Below are positions 39,871 to 49,556 of a DNA stretch of 64,000 nucleotides, piece after piece. The first letter of the stretch is position 1, and every line of letters starts with the position of its first letter. The notes under the pieces were generated by a model. That model was not told where the DNA came from and made no database searches. It saw only the letters and a list, made by a program, of their open reading frames with translations. Source of the DNA: DMER64 sp964600385 (GTDB lineage Bacteria; Bacteroidota; Bacteroidia; Bacteroidales; UBA932); assembly GCA_964600385.1 (NCBI GenBank), contig CAZRJC010000011.1, forward strand, positions 8,894 to 72,893, given 5' to 3'. The position numbers and the translations under genes were made by a program.

Positions 39871-42675
39871 CTACATTCCCGCGTTGAAGATACTTGAAAT
39901 ATCCTGATCGCTGACTACTCTGTTGTAGAAACGCAGACAAGCCATATCGGCAGTAATAAAGGTATTCAGCGTACTTCCGTCCAGCGCGTTGGCTCCAATT
40001 ACAAAGTCGTTCTGTATCCCGAAAGTCATATTAAGATCCTGGGTCACCAGTTTGCTGCCATCCATGAAGACGCTCATCTTTGAACCGTCAGATACAATGG
40101 AGAGCATATGCCAGCTGGTTCCCAGAAGACTGGATATGTCTATTCCCATCACCGAAGGCAGGGGAAGAACAAATTTTTCTTTGCCCGGCCCCATATTCAA
40201 CGTGAGTACCCACTCTGAACCGTTATGGCGCAGCTCAACATATGCTCCGCCAGTAGATACAGAACCAAAGAGCGGATATATGAGCGATTTGCTCATGGTG
40301 CTCCTGAAACGCAGCCAGAAATTAATGGTCCCTTTGTTCACTCCGGACAACGGGTTGAACGACGGGCTCATGATGTAGCCGCTGCTTCCGTTAAAGGAAA
40401 GCGCTGCAACAGTTCCTGCAGGTTTGTTCGTTCTGTCGTAAGTAATCCCGCTCGAGACCACAAGATCGGTGATATGTCCGGTCCATTCCACTGCTTTTCC
40501 CGAGGCATCGGTAGTAATGTACATGAGAAGACCGTCTGGCACGACAACCGATTCGTCTGTCAAAGTGCTGAAAGAGTAAATGTTTCCGTAATATATACCG
40601 CGTGAAGTACGGATATAGGCTCTGAAATAATAGGTGGTGCCAATAACGAGCCCTTTAGCCTGTGATGTAAAAGATATCGGATTAGCCGGCACACCCAGTT
40701 CGGTATGTGCATCGTCAAGAGTAGGTGTCTGCGAAGTACTCCAGCAATGCCCGTATCCCAGAACGGTTTCCGAACCTAGACTCTGTATGTCACCGTGCAA
40801 CCTGCCAGAATAATAAGTTATTTCATCGGCTTCTGAGCCTGTCTCAATCTCCGGAACTGTAATTTTCAGCTCTATGCTGTTTTGTTCGGAGTATACGAGA
40901 CCCGAGGCGTTAATGGCATAAGACTTCACATAATAGGTATGTCCGCGTTCAAGGTCAGGGATTTGTGAAATAAAGATGCCCTCCGCAGTTCTTGCCCCCA
41001 GCTTAACCGACGCATCGCGGGATATATCGGGCGAGCCGGTGGTATTCCAGCAGAAACCGTGTTCGGACAGCGCCTGGTTTCCAAAACCGGCCGCACGGCT
41101 CCTGCAGACAAGTATGGTCTCGTTCTGGTTGAGTACGGGTTTTTCCAGCACGGCCGGAGCATAGTTGAGTTGCATTACCTGGCCGTAGGCAGTGCCCATT
41201 TCATTGGTGGCGTAAGCCCTGTAATAAACCGGAACACCGGGCTCGAGCGTACCGTCAAAGTCGCTTGTAAACGATTCTCCTTCTGCCAGGCTGCCCAGGC
41301 GTGATACCGTAGCATTACCCGGATCGGGCACAGAAACGGTTCCCCAGCAGTGACCGTGTTGCTGTACGGTTCCGCCTCCGTTACTGACCAACGTCCCTTT
41401 GAATTGAATGCCGTACTGGCTGTTGAGAGTGGTTCCGTCTGTGCGTACAGAGGGCATTTCTGCAGACGTGGCGTACGTTACTGCAACATTCAGGTTTTGA
41501 TTTGCTGTATTGATTTTTATATCCGAAGCAGACTGCCCCATAGGAATTTTTTCTCTGTCAAGTGTTACCGTAACAGTAAAGGAAGCGTCCTCTTTAGTAA
41601 CAGTTCCCTGAACGGGAGACACCTTAAGATTGGCGTCATCGCAGGAAATTGTGAAAGGTACCGCATGTACTCCCGAAAGGCGGGAAACGGTAAAAGTTCC
41701 CTTTGTGGATTCTGTTCCCAGATCCAGAGCCGTGGGCTTAACCTGAATCAGATCCCTCGTTTTTACTACGGAAAACGTATAGCTGGTATCACCTCCATTC
41801 GAAACGATATTGGCTGCATGAGTATATGAACCGAAATCAATAGCACTCCGGTCAACAGATATTTTTACGGTGCGGCTTTCTCCGGCTGGAATCTCCCCTT
41901 GCGATTGATTCCACTTAAGCCATGCGGGAAGTGATTTTTCAAGTGCCCATTCCAGAGCTATATTGCCGTTGTTTTTCAGGATCGTTTGTCCTTCCTCTTC
42001 TTCTTCACCAAAATTGAAAATGGTTCCCTCTGCAGAAAGGAGAGCTCCTTCCACCCTCATTTTCAAAGTTATGTCCAACGGACTTTGCCCGCCAAGCAAC
42101 TGCACCGAACTTTGTTTATCACCAATGGGAAGTCCGGTCCGGTCACATGAAAAAGTGATTTCCTGCGAACCGTTCATGGCAATAACTCCTTCTGCAGGTG
42201 ACACATCCAGCCATTGCGGAAAATAAATGGAAAGAAGGTTCCATCTGAGTGTATCGGTACCCGGGTTTGACAACTGAACAGTCACGGATGTCTGCTGCGC
42301 GCCAAAATCAATAGTCTGCGATGACAATACTGCCTTGGCCACTTTTGGTTTTAACGATACGTTCAAAGTGTATTCATTAACACGTTTTGGAGACAGGGGC
42401 ATACTGGCCGAGGCGTGATCTTCATAGCCCGGATAACTGAAAACAAGATAGACATCGGCATCGGTACGGGGCATTTCAATGCTGTAGGAGCCGCTTTCCG
42501 TTGTTTCGCCACCCAGGTTCATGGGCATGACCATTACGGAAACACCGGAAATAGGTTGTTTCGTATCTGTATCTGTAACAATTCCTTTAAAGGTTGTTGT
42601 AGTGCCGGTATTATCGCAGGCAACGGGCAAAAGTGCTACAACAAGCATAAGGAAAGTATAAAAGGTTCTTTGCAT
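39871..42675 (-). CDS. surface lipoprotein with CarboxypepD_reg, BACON-like/choice-of-anchor, Fn3-like and LamG domains
   Basis: A 934-residue lipoprotein (LLPVACDN, Cys about residue 20). In order: a carboxypeptidase-regulatory-like domain (about 26-105; FKGIVTDTDTKQPISGVSV); three or four BACON/choice-of-anchor beta domains (about 110-430; e.g. LRWNLLSIYFPQWLDVSPAEG); three Fn3-like repeats with GHCW or GFCW plus YYRAYA or YYVKSYA; and a C-terminal concanavalin/LamG domain (about 725-930; NFWLRFRS, WHMLSIVSDGSKMSVFMDG). It probably binds glycans or hosts at the surface. I start at the ATG at 42673-42675, which gives a proper lipoprotein signal. Confidence 0.82.
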   Translation of the reverse strand: MQRTFYTFLMLVVALLPVACDNTGTTTTFKGIVTDTDTKQPISGVSVMVMPMNLGGETTESGSYSIEMPRTDADVYLVFSYPGYEDHASASMPLSPKRVNEYTLNVSLKPKVAKAVLSSQTIDFGAQQTSVTVQLSNPGTDTLRWNLLSIYFPQWLDVSPAEGVIAMNGSQEITFSCDRTGLPIGDKQSSVQLLGGQSPLDITLKMRVEGALLSAEGTIFNFGEEEEEGQTILKNNGNIALEWALEKSLPAWLKWNQSQGEIPAGESRTVKISVDRSAIDFGSYTHAANIVSNGGDTSYTFSVVKTRDLIQVKPTALDLGTESTKGTFTVSRLSGVHAVPFTISCDDANLKVSPVQGTVTKEDASFTVTVTLDREKIPMGQSASDIKINTANQNLNVAVTYATSAEMPSVRTDGTTLNSQYGIQFKGTLVSNGGGTVQQHGHCWGTVSVPDPGNATVSRLGSLAEGESFTSDFDGTLEPGVPVYYRAYATNEMGTAYGQVMQLNYAPAVLEKPVLNQNETILVCRSRAAGFGNQALSEHGFCWNTTGSPDISRDASVKLGARTAEGIFISQIPDLERGHTYYVKSYAINASGLVYSEQNSIELKITVPEIETGSEADEITYYSGRLHGDIQSLGSETVLGYGHCWSTSQTPTLDDAHTELGVPANPISFTSQAKGLVIGTTYYFRAYIRTSRGIYYGNIYSFSTLTDESVVVPDGLLMYITTDASGKAVEWTGHITDLVVSSGITYDRTNKPAGTVAALSFNGSSGYIMSPSFNPLSGVNKGTINFWLRFRSTMSKSLIYPLFGSVSTGGAYVELRHNGSEWVLTLNMGPGKEKFVLPLPSVMGIDISSLLGTSWHMLSIVSDGSKMSVFMDGSKLVTQDLNMTFGIQNDFVIGANALDGSTLNTFITADMACLRFYNRVVSDQDISSIFNAGM

Positions 42676-42715
42676 ATCGTTATGAAGTTTACAACCTGAC
42701 AAAGTTAAAAAAATA

Positions 42716-42723
42716 TATCTTTG
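42716..42723 (+). promoter_or_regulatory. -7 promoter box before kdsC
   Basis: TATCTTTG, an exact TAnnTTTG match, about 29 nt upstream of the kdsC ATG. It is divergent from the surface-lipoprotein gene whose start is at 42675. Confidence 0.5.
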
Positions 42724-42752
42724 TGCTCCGATACAAAACATAATTCTACTTT

Positions 42753-43274
42753 ATGAGTAACTATAAGAGCCTGCTCCGTAACATAAAAGCATTTGCTTTT
42801 GATGTGGACGGAGTCCTTACAGACGGAGGGGTTATTTCCATGCCTGACGGAGACCTTTTGCGAACTCATTATGCCAGGGACGGCTATGCCATACGCATGG
42901 CGGTAGAACACGGTTATCCGGTAGCCATTATTACCGGTGGTGTTTCTCCGGCAGTCGCTCTCAGATATAACAATATTGGCGTAAAAGATATTTATTCCGG
43001 GGCCAGGGACAAACTTCCTTATTTTTTGGATTTCTGCAATAAATACGGTCTGGAACCTTCTCAGGTGGCATATGCCGGTGACGACATTCCCGACATTCCG
43101 CCCATGGAAGCTTGCGGATTGCCCTTCTGCCCTGCCGATGCTGCCATGGAAGTCAGAAAGATTTCCCATTATATTTCTCCTTTTCCCGGCGGCAGGGGTT
43201 GTGTCCGCGACCTGATTGAACAGGTCATGCGTTTGAAAGGTCAATGGTATGACTCCACCGTTATTTCTGAATAA
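42753..43274 (+). CDS. kdsC: 3-deoxy-D-manno-octulosonate 8-phosphate phosphatase KdsC
   Basis: A 173-residue HAD-superfamily (C0 type) phosphatase that removes phosphate from Kdo-8-P. It has AFDVDGVLTDGG (nucleophile Asp), IITGG (motif II), a Lys in RDKLPYF and AGDDIPDIPPM (motif III/IV). The KdsC family is tetrameric and lacks a cap domain, as here. The stop overlaps the maf start by 26 nt, so the two genes are translationally linked. Confidence 0.93.
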   Translation: MSNYKSLLRNIKAFAFDVDGVLTDGGVISMPDGDLLRTHYARDGYAIRMAVEHGYPVAIITGGVSPAVALRYNNIGVKDIYSGARDKLPYFLDFCNKYGLEPSQVAYAGDDIPDIPPMEACGLPFCPADAAMEVRKISHYISPFPGGRGCVRDLIEQVMRLKGQWYDSTVISE

Positions 43275-43866
43275 ACCCTTTAAATACCGGGTTATTCTCG
43301 GTTCCGCTTCGCCTCGCAGGGAACAGCTGCTGCAGGGGCTCGACATACCTTTTACAGTACAGCCTGTACCGGATCTCAACGAGAACAACTATCCTTCAGG
43401 CATAACCCCGTATGAAATCCCCGAATGGCTCGCCAAAGCCAAATCGGCAGCCTTTCCCAGGGATCTTGAAGATGATGAACTTCTTATTACCGCAGATACG
43501 CTTGTTTTCTGCGGAAACGGCGTTCTGGGCAAACCTGCCTCCGCCTCAGAAGCGCATCAAATGCTTTCCATGCTCTCGGACCGTCCCCATCAGGTAATAA
43601 CAGGCGTCTGTTTGAGAACCTCCCGTAATACTCTTACAGGAGAAACCTTTATTAGCTTTTCAGATATAACTACCGTATGGTTTGCACCTCTCTCTGAGCA
43701 GGAAATCACCTATTACATAGAAAAATACAAACCATACGATAAGGCAGGCGCTTACGGCGTCCAGGAATGGATAGGCTATGCCGGTATTGAACGTATCGAA
43801 GGCAGTTACTTCAATGTGATGGGACTGCCTGTTCACAAACTCTGGAGACACCTTTCAACCCTTTGA
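43249..43866 (+). CDS. maf: Maf-family nucleotide pyrophosphatase
   Basis: A 205-residue Maf/Ham1-fold enzyme: VILGSASPRREQLLQGL, ADTLVFCGNGVLGKP and KAGAYGVQEW, with NVMGLPVHKLW near the end. Family members hydrolyse dTTP, UTP and modified nucleotides. It overlaps kdsC by 26 nt at the start and the opposing GH2 gene by 34 nt at the end. Confidence 0.92.
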   Translation: MTPPLFLNKPFKYRVILGSASPRREQLLQGLDIPFTVQPVPDLNENNYPSGITPYEIPEWLAKAKSAAFPRDLEDDELLITADTLVFCGNGVLGKPASASEAHQMLSMLSDRPHQVITGVCLRTSRNTLTGETFISFSDITTVWFAPLSEQEITYYIEKYKPYDKAGAYGVQEWIGYAGIERIEGSYFNVMGLPVHKLWRHLSTL

Positions 43867-46403
43867 GTATTCCAGCCGTCAAGGATGAGTGTCAGACTCT
43901 TTTCCTGAACTTTATCTGCCGGAACAGAACAGGTAATGATGCATTTTTCTCCCGGAATCATACTAAAGTAGTTATCACTCCAGAATGACGGATAAATGAT
44001 CTCACCTGCTTCATCTTTTATGGTAAGGGTATTTATGTATGCCACCCATTCAGAGGTGTTTTCCAGCAATACTTTAACAGACAGATCATCGCTGGCGCTG
44101 TCCTGCTCAATATCCATCGTTAATTCAACCGACGGGAGGGCACTTACGAACTGCATGTCGGCATATGTTTTTACCGGAGTATAATACCAGGTTGTGGCTT
44201 CCCAGTCACACTCATCATCGTGTGCCGGCAAACAATAAAAATTATCGGACAGCACCGTTCCTGTTGAATCGGTTATTTTAAGCGACAGGAATCTATCCTG
44301 GCCATAAGCTTTCAAATTGGCTACAGCGAGGGGATTCCTTACGGGAACATCCAGTGCTTTTTCTTCTTTCAGCAGTATTCGGCACTGAGCATCCATCAGA
44401 GTCAGCAAACCTCTGTAACCCTGTCCCTGTGTAGATTGCCCCGCTTCGTTCACGGCATATACAGAGCTGTCTTTGTAGTTATAGATCATCTGCAGCGGCT
44501 CGTTAGCTTTTTTTACCCCGTAGTAGGCAGCCGTTGGAATAAGGTAATAGTCGTAAAGTTGCCAGTAAAGCGACGGCCAGGCCGAATTCAGCATCCACTG
44601 TACAATCCCCGTCGTATTGGGAATGTTGGCCCGGAAAGCCTCGAACATGGCTTTAGTGCCTTCGTAATTCAGTGCATGAGCTTTCTTCAGGTAATCTTCC
44701 AGAGAAGAAGCCTCTCCGTATTTGGCGTTCATGACTCCGGTGAGCATATTCATGGAATTCATGTCCGTTGTCGAAGTCGTGCAATGCACATTCCACATCT
44801 TGCTCAGCGGCCAGAGGTTTTCCTGAGAGATCATTTTTTTGAGCGATTCCATTACAGGCAATTGTGCACCAATCCCGGTCTCTGTATTGAATCCGAACGC
44901 GCCTCCGTTTGCGGTGTCGGTGTACCAGTAAGAAGGTCCTACGTATTCATACGGGCCTGCCATCTTGGTTCCCGAAGGTCCGCTCAGCTCACTGAAACGA
45001 TTGCTGGCTGCCCCGATATAGGGTCTGTAATCGAGTTGCGAATAGAGATCCAGGTAACGTTTCTCGAGCTCTGGTCTGGGGAGTTTGTCGCTGCCTGACA
45101 TCCAGGCAAATACAGAGGGGTGATTTCGCAGCCAGATCACCTGATCATGCCAGTATTTCACGGCCAGATCCATTTGTTCCTGTGTCTTTATACAACCGTA
45201 TTCATCGTCCGGGACACCGCAATACGATTCCCATTCCCAGAAACAGCTCCAGCCAACCAGAGCAAGCAATCCATAATGATCGCAAAGATCATATAAAGTA
45301 TGGTCGGTACCCCAGATGTTTTCAAAACGTACACTGTTTAAATTCATATCCTTAACGTACCTGAGCTGAATATCGATATCTACCGGAGTATCGTCAAGGA
45401 AAATACGGTCTGTCCATCCGGCACTTGTCAGCAAAACCTCCTTTCCATTCAGACGGAATCCTCTGTGCTGATCTGCCGTCAGATAGGAATCTATCTCACG
45501 AATCCCAAAGGTCACGCTTTCGGTATCTGATAATTCGCTGTCTATTATGAAATCCAGCGTCAGTTCATAAAGTTCAGGCGTACCCATTGTATGGCACCAC
45601 CATAGCCTGGGCTGATCGAAATGAAGCTCCGGAGACGATTCGGGAGTCATCTCTACTGTCTTACGTTCATTAGGTTGCAGGGTTACATCCACCCGGAACA
45701 CTTTTTCCTCAATGGTCCCTTTAAGCGTACCCGAAACCGGCTCCCCGGAAAGATTCACCAGTTCAGCGGTAATGGTCAGATCGGCTTCCCTGAGTGTTTC
45801 CAGGTTCACGGAAGGTTTGACAAACGGATTATCAATGCGGACACTTCCGGTGGTCTTAAGTATTACATCCCTTACAATCCCCATGCTCTCATCCAAAGGC
45901 CTCGGGTTCCAGTCTACAAATCCGATATTAAGATCCCCGGGAAGTGCGCGTGACAGTTCCACTTCCAGAACGTTTTTGTTTTTTATAAAAGGAGTTACAT
46001 CAAAGGTATACGTGCGGAAAGCGCCGTACGCCGTATCTGCCGAGGCAATCTGATTATCATTAAGGCGAATGTCAGAGTAGTAATTCAGACCATCAAAACG
46101 GAGTGTAACGTATTTACCGTGCGAAAGGTCGCATGAAAAGCGGGTTGTATATTTCCACACGGAATCGAACAGGCTTTTGTCGGCTTTCAGGTAGTTGTCA
46201 TCCATAAAGATATCTGAATACAGTCCGTTGGCTCTCAAAACTCCCATAACGGTAGAAGGAACACTTGCCGGATACTCCTTTCCCGGATCTCCCTGTTGTT
46301 GAAGAGTCCAGTTATCCGACAATTTGATATTCGAAGGACCTGTCCGGGTGCACGCAAGTGCCACTGTCCAGGATAATAAAAGTAATATGCCTGTTGTCTT
46401 CAT
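43833..46403 (-). CDS. GH2 exo-beta-glucosaminidase-like lipoprotein
   Basis: An 856-residue exported glycoside hydrolase (LACTRTG, lipoprotein Cys about residue 18). A GH2 sugar-binding domain (about 25-190), an immunoglobulin-like domain and a TIM barrel (about 300-600) follow in order. The acid/base region reads WMSGSDKLP, where GH2 mannosidases have N-E; a Gly-Ser-Asp there is the mark of CsxA-type exo-beta-D-glucosaminidases. The nucleophile is probably Glu in FNTETGIGAQ. It likely trims glucosamine-containing glycans in the periplasm. The 3' end overlaps maf by 34 nt. Confidence 0.82.
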   Translation of the reverse strand: MKTTGILLLLSWTVALACTRTGPSNIKLSDNWTLQQQGDPGKEYPASVPSTVMGVLRANGLYSDIFMDDNYLKADKSLFDSVWKYTTRFSCDLSHGKYVTLRFDGLNYYSDIRLNDNQIASADTAYGAFRTYTFDVTPFIKNKNVLEVELSRALPGDLNIGFVDWNPRPLDESMGIVRDVILKTTGSVRIDNPFVKPSVNLETLREADLTITAELVNLSGEPVSGTLKGTIEEKVFRVDVTLQPNERKTVEMTPESSPELHFDQPRLWWCHTMGTPELYELTLDFIIDSELSDTESVTFGIREIDSYLTADQHRGFRLNGKEVLLTSAGWTDRIFLDDTPVDIDIQLRYVKDMNLNSVRFENIWGTDHTLYDLCDHYGLLALVGWSCFWEWESYCGVPDDEYGCIKTQEQMDLAVKYWHDQVIWLRNHPSVFAWMSGSDKLPRPELEKRYLDLYSQLDYRPYIGAASNRFSELSGPSGTKMAGPYEYVGPSYWYTDTANGGAFGFNTETGIGAQLPVMESLKKMISQENLWPLSKMWNVHCTTSTTDMNSMNMLTGVMNAKYGEASSLEDYLKKAHALNYEGTKAMFEAFRANIPNTTGIVQWMLNSAWPSLYWQLYDYYLIPTAAYYGVKKANEPLQMIYNYKDSSVYAVNEAGQSTQGQGYRGLLTLMDAQCRILLKEEKALDVPVRNPLAVANLKAYGQDRFLSLKITDSTGTVLSDNFYCLPAHDDECDWEATTWYYTPVKTYADMQFVSALPSVELTMDIEQDSASDDLSVKVLLENTSEWVAYINTLTIKDEAGEIIYPSFWSDNYFSMIPGEKCIITCSVPADKVQEKSLTLILDGWNTQRVERCLQSL

Positions 46404-46537
46404 TTTATTATAGATAATATCTTAAAAATTAATATACAAAGCTATTGCATTACCTGATAAGGCATATGTTAAATTGCGCACAATATTCCTCATTTTACGT
46501 AAATATGTATAAATGTACAAATGAATTTAATTTTTAG

Positions 46538-46545
46538 TAAATTTG
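46538..46545 (+). promoter_or_regulatory. -7 promoter box before the phosphofructokinase gene
   Basis: TAAATTTG matches TAnnTTTG and ends 22 nt upstream of the ATG at 46568. The 164-nt gap to the GH2 gene is otherwise AT-rich and featureless. Confidence 0.45.
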
Positions 46546-46567
46546 CGGCTTCAAAACATCAAATACC

Positions 46568-47809
46568 ATGGAAAAACAACAATCAGTAGCCATTTTATGC
46601 GGTGGAGGTCCCGCCCCGGGCATCAACACCGTAGTTTGCACTATAACAAAAACATTCATCACAAAAGGATACCGCGTAATAGGACTCCACGGAGGGTATA
46701 CCGGTTTGTTCTGCAAAGAGAAATGTCGTCAGGAAGATCTCGATTTCGACAAGGCCGACATGCTGTTCAACAGAGGCGGTTCCTATTTGAGGATGAGCCG
46801 TTTTAAACCCACAGCAGAGGATTTCGAACAACGCTTCAATCTGGACTTCTTCAAAGAAAACAATGTAAAATTGCTGGTGACTGTCGGAGGTGACGATACA
46901 GCATCCACTGCCAACCGTATTTCCAAATTCCTGGTTGAGAAACAATACAATATTGCCAACATTCACGTTCCCAAAACTATCGATAACGACCTTCCCTTGC
47001 CCGAAGGTATTCCCACTTTCGGATACCAGAGTGCCAAGGCTCAGGGAACCGATCTCGGACGTACCGTATATGAAGATGCACGTACCAGCGAGAATTGGTT
47101 TATTGTAACCGCCATGGGACGTACCGCCGGCCATCTGGCTTTCGGTATCGGCTCGTCCTGCCACTTTCCAATGATTGTTATACCGGAAATGTTCTATAAA
47201 GTAGAACTGACTACAGAAAGGATTGTTAACCTTATCATTTCTTCCATTCTCAAGCGTCAGCTGAGAAACATTCCTTACGGAGCCGCAATGATATCGGAAG
47301 GCGTTTTTGAATTCCTTTCAGAAGAAGATGTCAAGAATTCAGGCATTGCTTTCACATACGACGACCACGGCCATCCCGAATTGGGCAAGGTTTCCAAATC
47401 GCATATCATCAACGAGATGGTGGAAAAGAAACTGAAAAGTCTGGGAATAAAGGTTAAATCGCGTCCTGTAGAAGTCGGATACGAAGTAAGATGTATCACC
47501 CCAAAATCGTATGACCTGGAATACTGTTCCATGCTGGGTATGGGTGTTTACGAACTCTTTATAAAAGGAGTAAGCGGTTGCATGGTTTGCCGTGACGGTA
47601 ACGGGAAAATCATTCCCCTTTTCCTTCAGGACCTGCAAGACCCCATCACAGGTAAGATTCCTCCCCGCCAGGTTAATATGAAATCACATGAAGTCCAGTT
47701 TTACATGCGCCACATTATGGACTATATAACCGAAGAGGATTACGAGGCTGCCAAAGCACTTGTTCCCGATCCCGAAGTATTTGATTTCCAAAAGATCCTG
47801 AATTTTTAG
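46568..47809 (+). CDS. pfp: 6-phosphofructokinase, pyrophosphate-dependent type
   Basis: A 413-residue phosphofructokinase: CGGGPAPGINTV (nucleotide/PPi loop), VTVGGDDTAS, HVPKTIDNDLP and MGRTAGHLA. The Asp-Asp of GGDD and the Lys of PKTIDND are the residues that select pyrophosphate over ATP, so the enzyme should be PPi-dependent and reversible. It faces pckA across a shared terminator; together they control the PEP/fructose-bisphosphate ends of glycolysis and gluconeogenesis. Confidence 0.88.
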   Translation: MEKQQSVAILCGGGPAPGINTVVCTITKTFITKGYRVIGLHGGYTGLFCKEKCRQEDLDFDKADMLFNRGGSYLRMSRFKPTAEDFEQRFNLDFFKENNVKLLVTVGGDDTASTANRISKFLVEKQYNIANIHVPKTIDNDLPLPEGIPTFGYQSAKAQGTDLGRTVYEDARTSENWFIVTAMGRTAGHLAFGIGSSCHFPMIVIPEMFYKVELTTERIVNLIISSILKRQLRNIPYGAAMISEGVFEFLSEEDVKNSGIAFTYDDHGHPELGKVSKSHIINEMVEKKLKSLGIKVKSRPVEVGYEVRCITPKSYDLEYCSMLGMGVYELFIKGVSGCMVCRDGNGKIIPLFLQDLQDPITGKIPPRQVNMKSHEVQFYMRHIMDYITEEDYEAAKALVPDPEVFDFQKILNF

Positions 47810-47824
47810 TTATACTCTTTAAAT

Positions 47825-47857
47825 AAAAAAAAGCTGCCCGAAAGAGCAGCTTTTTTT
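47825..47857. terminator. bidirectional terminator between pfp and pckA
   Basis: Stem GCTGC/GCAGC (47833-47837 with 47846-47850), extended by an A-tract on the left and a matching T-tract on the right (47825-47832 with 47851-47857). Each strand thus shows a hairpin followed by a run of T, as expected for a terminator serving both convergent genes. Confidence 0.85.
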
Positions 47858-47871
47858 ATTTGCATAATTCT

Positions 47872-49464
47872 TTACAATTGCGGACCGGAAGCCACCAGTG
47901 CACGGGCAGCATCGTTATCGCAGTATTGTTCAAAATCCTTAATGTACTTGGCAGCAAGTTTCTTGGCCTTTTCTGTCCATTCGTCAACATTGGCATACGA
48001 ATCGCGGGGATCGAGGATCCCTTCGCTTACTTTGGGCAACGAGGTGGGAACTGTCAGGTTCATTACGGGAATATGTTTGGTAGGTGCTTTGTCAATGCTT
48101 CCGTCCAGAATGGAGTCAATAATGGCGCGGGTGTCTTTCAGGGAGATACGTTTGCCGGTACCGTTCCATCCGGTGTTCACCAGATAAGCCTTGGCTCCGT
48201 GCTCTTTCATTTTCTTTACCAGGTTCTTTGCATATATGGTAGGATGAACTGTCAGGAAAGCTTCGCCAAAAGCTGCAGAGAATGAAGGAACGGGTTCCGT
48301 GATGCCGAGTTCGGTTCCGGCCAGCTTGGAAGTATAACCGCAAAGGAAGTGATACTGTGCCTGGTTCTCATCAAGAATGGAAACCGGAGGCAATACACCG
48401 TAAGCATCGGCGGAAAGATAGATTACCTTCTTGGCATGACCGGCCTTTGAAGGCGATACAATCTTATTGATAAAATAAATAGGATAAGAAACACGGGTGT
48501 TCTCTGTAACTGAACCGTCAGCAAAATCGGGGGTTCCGTCAGGCAGGATAGTTACGTTCTCGAGCAATGCATCGCGACGGATTGCTCTCCAGATATCGGG
48601 TTCTTTTTCCTGTGAAAGGTCAATACATTTGGCATAGCAACCGCCTTCGTAGTTGAATACTCCGTGATCGTCCCAGCCGTGCTCGTCATCACCAATCAGA
48701 TAACGTTTTGGATCTGCAGACAAAGTAGTCTTTCCGGTACCTGACAGACCAAAGAAAACAGCTACGTCACCTTCTTCGCCTACGTTGGCCGAGCAGTGCA
48801 TCGAGGCAATACCCCTCAGAGGCAGGTAGTAGTTCATCATGGAGAAGATACCCTTCTTCATTTCACCGCCGTACCAACTTCCTCCAACAACAGACATGCG
48901 TTCGGTGAGGTTGAACACAACAAACACTTCTGAATTCAGTCCCTGTTCTTTCCAATTGGGATTCACGGCCTTGGATGAATTGATCATCACAAAGTCGGGT
49001 TCACCGTAATTTTCCAGTTCATATCCGGAAGGACGAATAAACATGTTGGTTACAAAATGAGCCTGCCATGCAACTTCCATGATAAAGCGCACTTTCAGGC
49101 GTGTATCGGGGTTGGTACCGCAGAAAGAATCAACCACATAGAGTTTTTCCTTGTTGGACATCTGTTTCTGCGAAATGGCCTTCAGTGAATTCCATACTTC
49201 CGTCGAAACGGGTTTATTGATCTTGCCATCCCACCAGATTGTGTTTTCGGTAGTGGCATCTTTTACAATATATTTATCTTTAGGGGAACGTCCGGTGAAA
49301 ACACCCGTTCTTACATTCACGGCTCCAAGATTGGATAACACGCCTTTTTCGAAACCTTCGTTCGAGGGATCCATTTCCGCCTGATACAATTCCTCATAGG
49401 ACGGGTTATAAATGATCTTCCCTACATTTTCAATACCATACTTTGATAAATCAATTTTGCTCAT
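47872..49464 (-). CDS. pckA: phosphoenolpyruvate carboxykinase (ATP)
   Basis: A 530-residue enzyme converting oxaloacetate and ATP to PEP. It has FTGRSPKDKYIVKD near the start, the P-loop GLSGTGKTTLS, the metal-binding LIGDDEHGWDD, and the adenine-binding NTGWNGTGKRI near the C-terminus. In anaerobic Bacteroidota the reaction often runs toward oxaloacetate and ATP formation. Convergent with the phosphofructokinase gene. Confidence 0.96.
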   Translation of the reverse strand: MSKIDLSKYGIENVGKIIYNPSYEELYQAEMDPSNEGFEKGVLSNLGAVNVRTGVFTGRSPKDKYIVKDATTENTIWWDGKINKPVSTEVWNSLKAISQKQMSNKEKLYVVDSFCGTNPDTRLKVRFIMEVAWQAHFVTNMFIRPSGYELENYGEPDFVMINSSKAVNPNWKEQGLNSEVFVVFNLTERMSVVGGSWYGGEMKKGIFSMMNYYLPLRGIASMHCSANVGEEGDVAVFFGLSGTGKTTLSADPKRYLIGDDEHGWDDHGVFNYEGGCYAKCIDLSQEKEPDIWRAIRRDALLENVTILPDGTPDFADGSVTENTRVSYPIYFINKIVSPSKAGHAKKVIYLSADAYGVLPPVSILDENQAQYHFLCGYTSKLAGTELGITEPVPSFSAAFGEAFLTVHPTIYAKNLVKKMKEHGAKAYLVNTGWNGTGKRISLKDTRAIIDSILDGSIDKAPTKHIPVMNLTVPTSLPKVSEGILDPRDSYANVDEWTEKAKKLAAKYIKDFEQYCDNDAARALVASGPQL

Positions 49465-49514
49465 AATCAGTTAATTAATTATATATTTTATTAGTAAAAC
49501 CCTTTTTTTCCAAG

Positions 49515-49544
49515 TTGCGAAGATAGTCATTTTATTTATCTTTG
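49515..49544 (+). promoter_or_regulatory. promoter of recQ (TTG -33 and TAnnTTTG -7)
   Basis: TTG at 49515-49517 and TATCTTTG at 49537-49544 are separated by 19 nt, the ideal Bacteroidota spacing. The ATG lies only 12 nt after the -7 box, so the 5' leader should be a few bases long. Confidence 0.6.
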
Positions 49545-49556
49545 CAAGGTAAAGAT

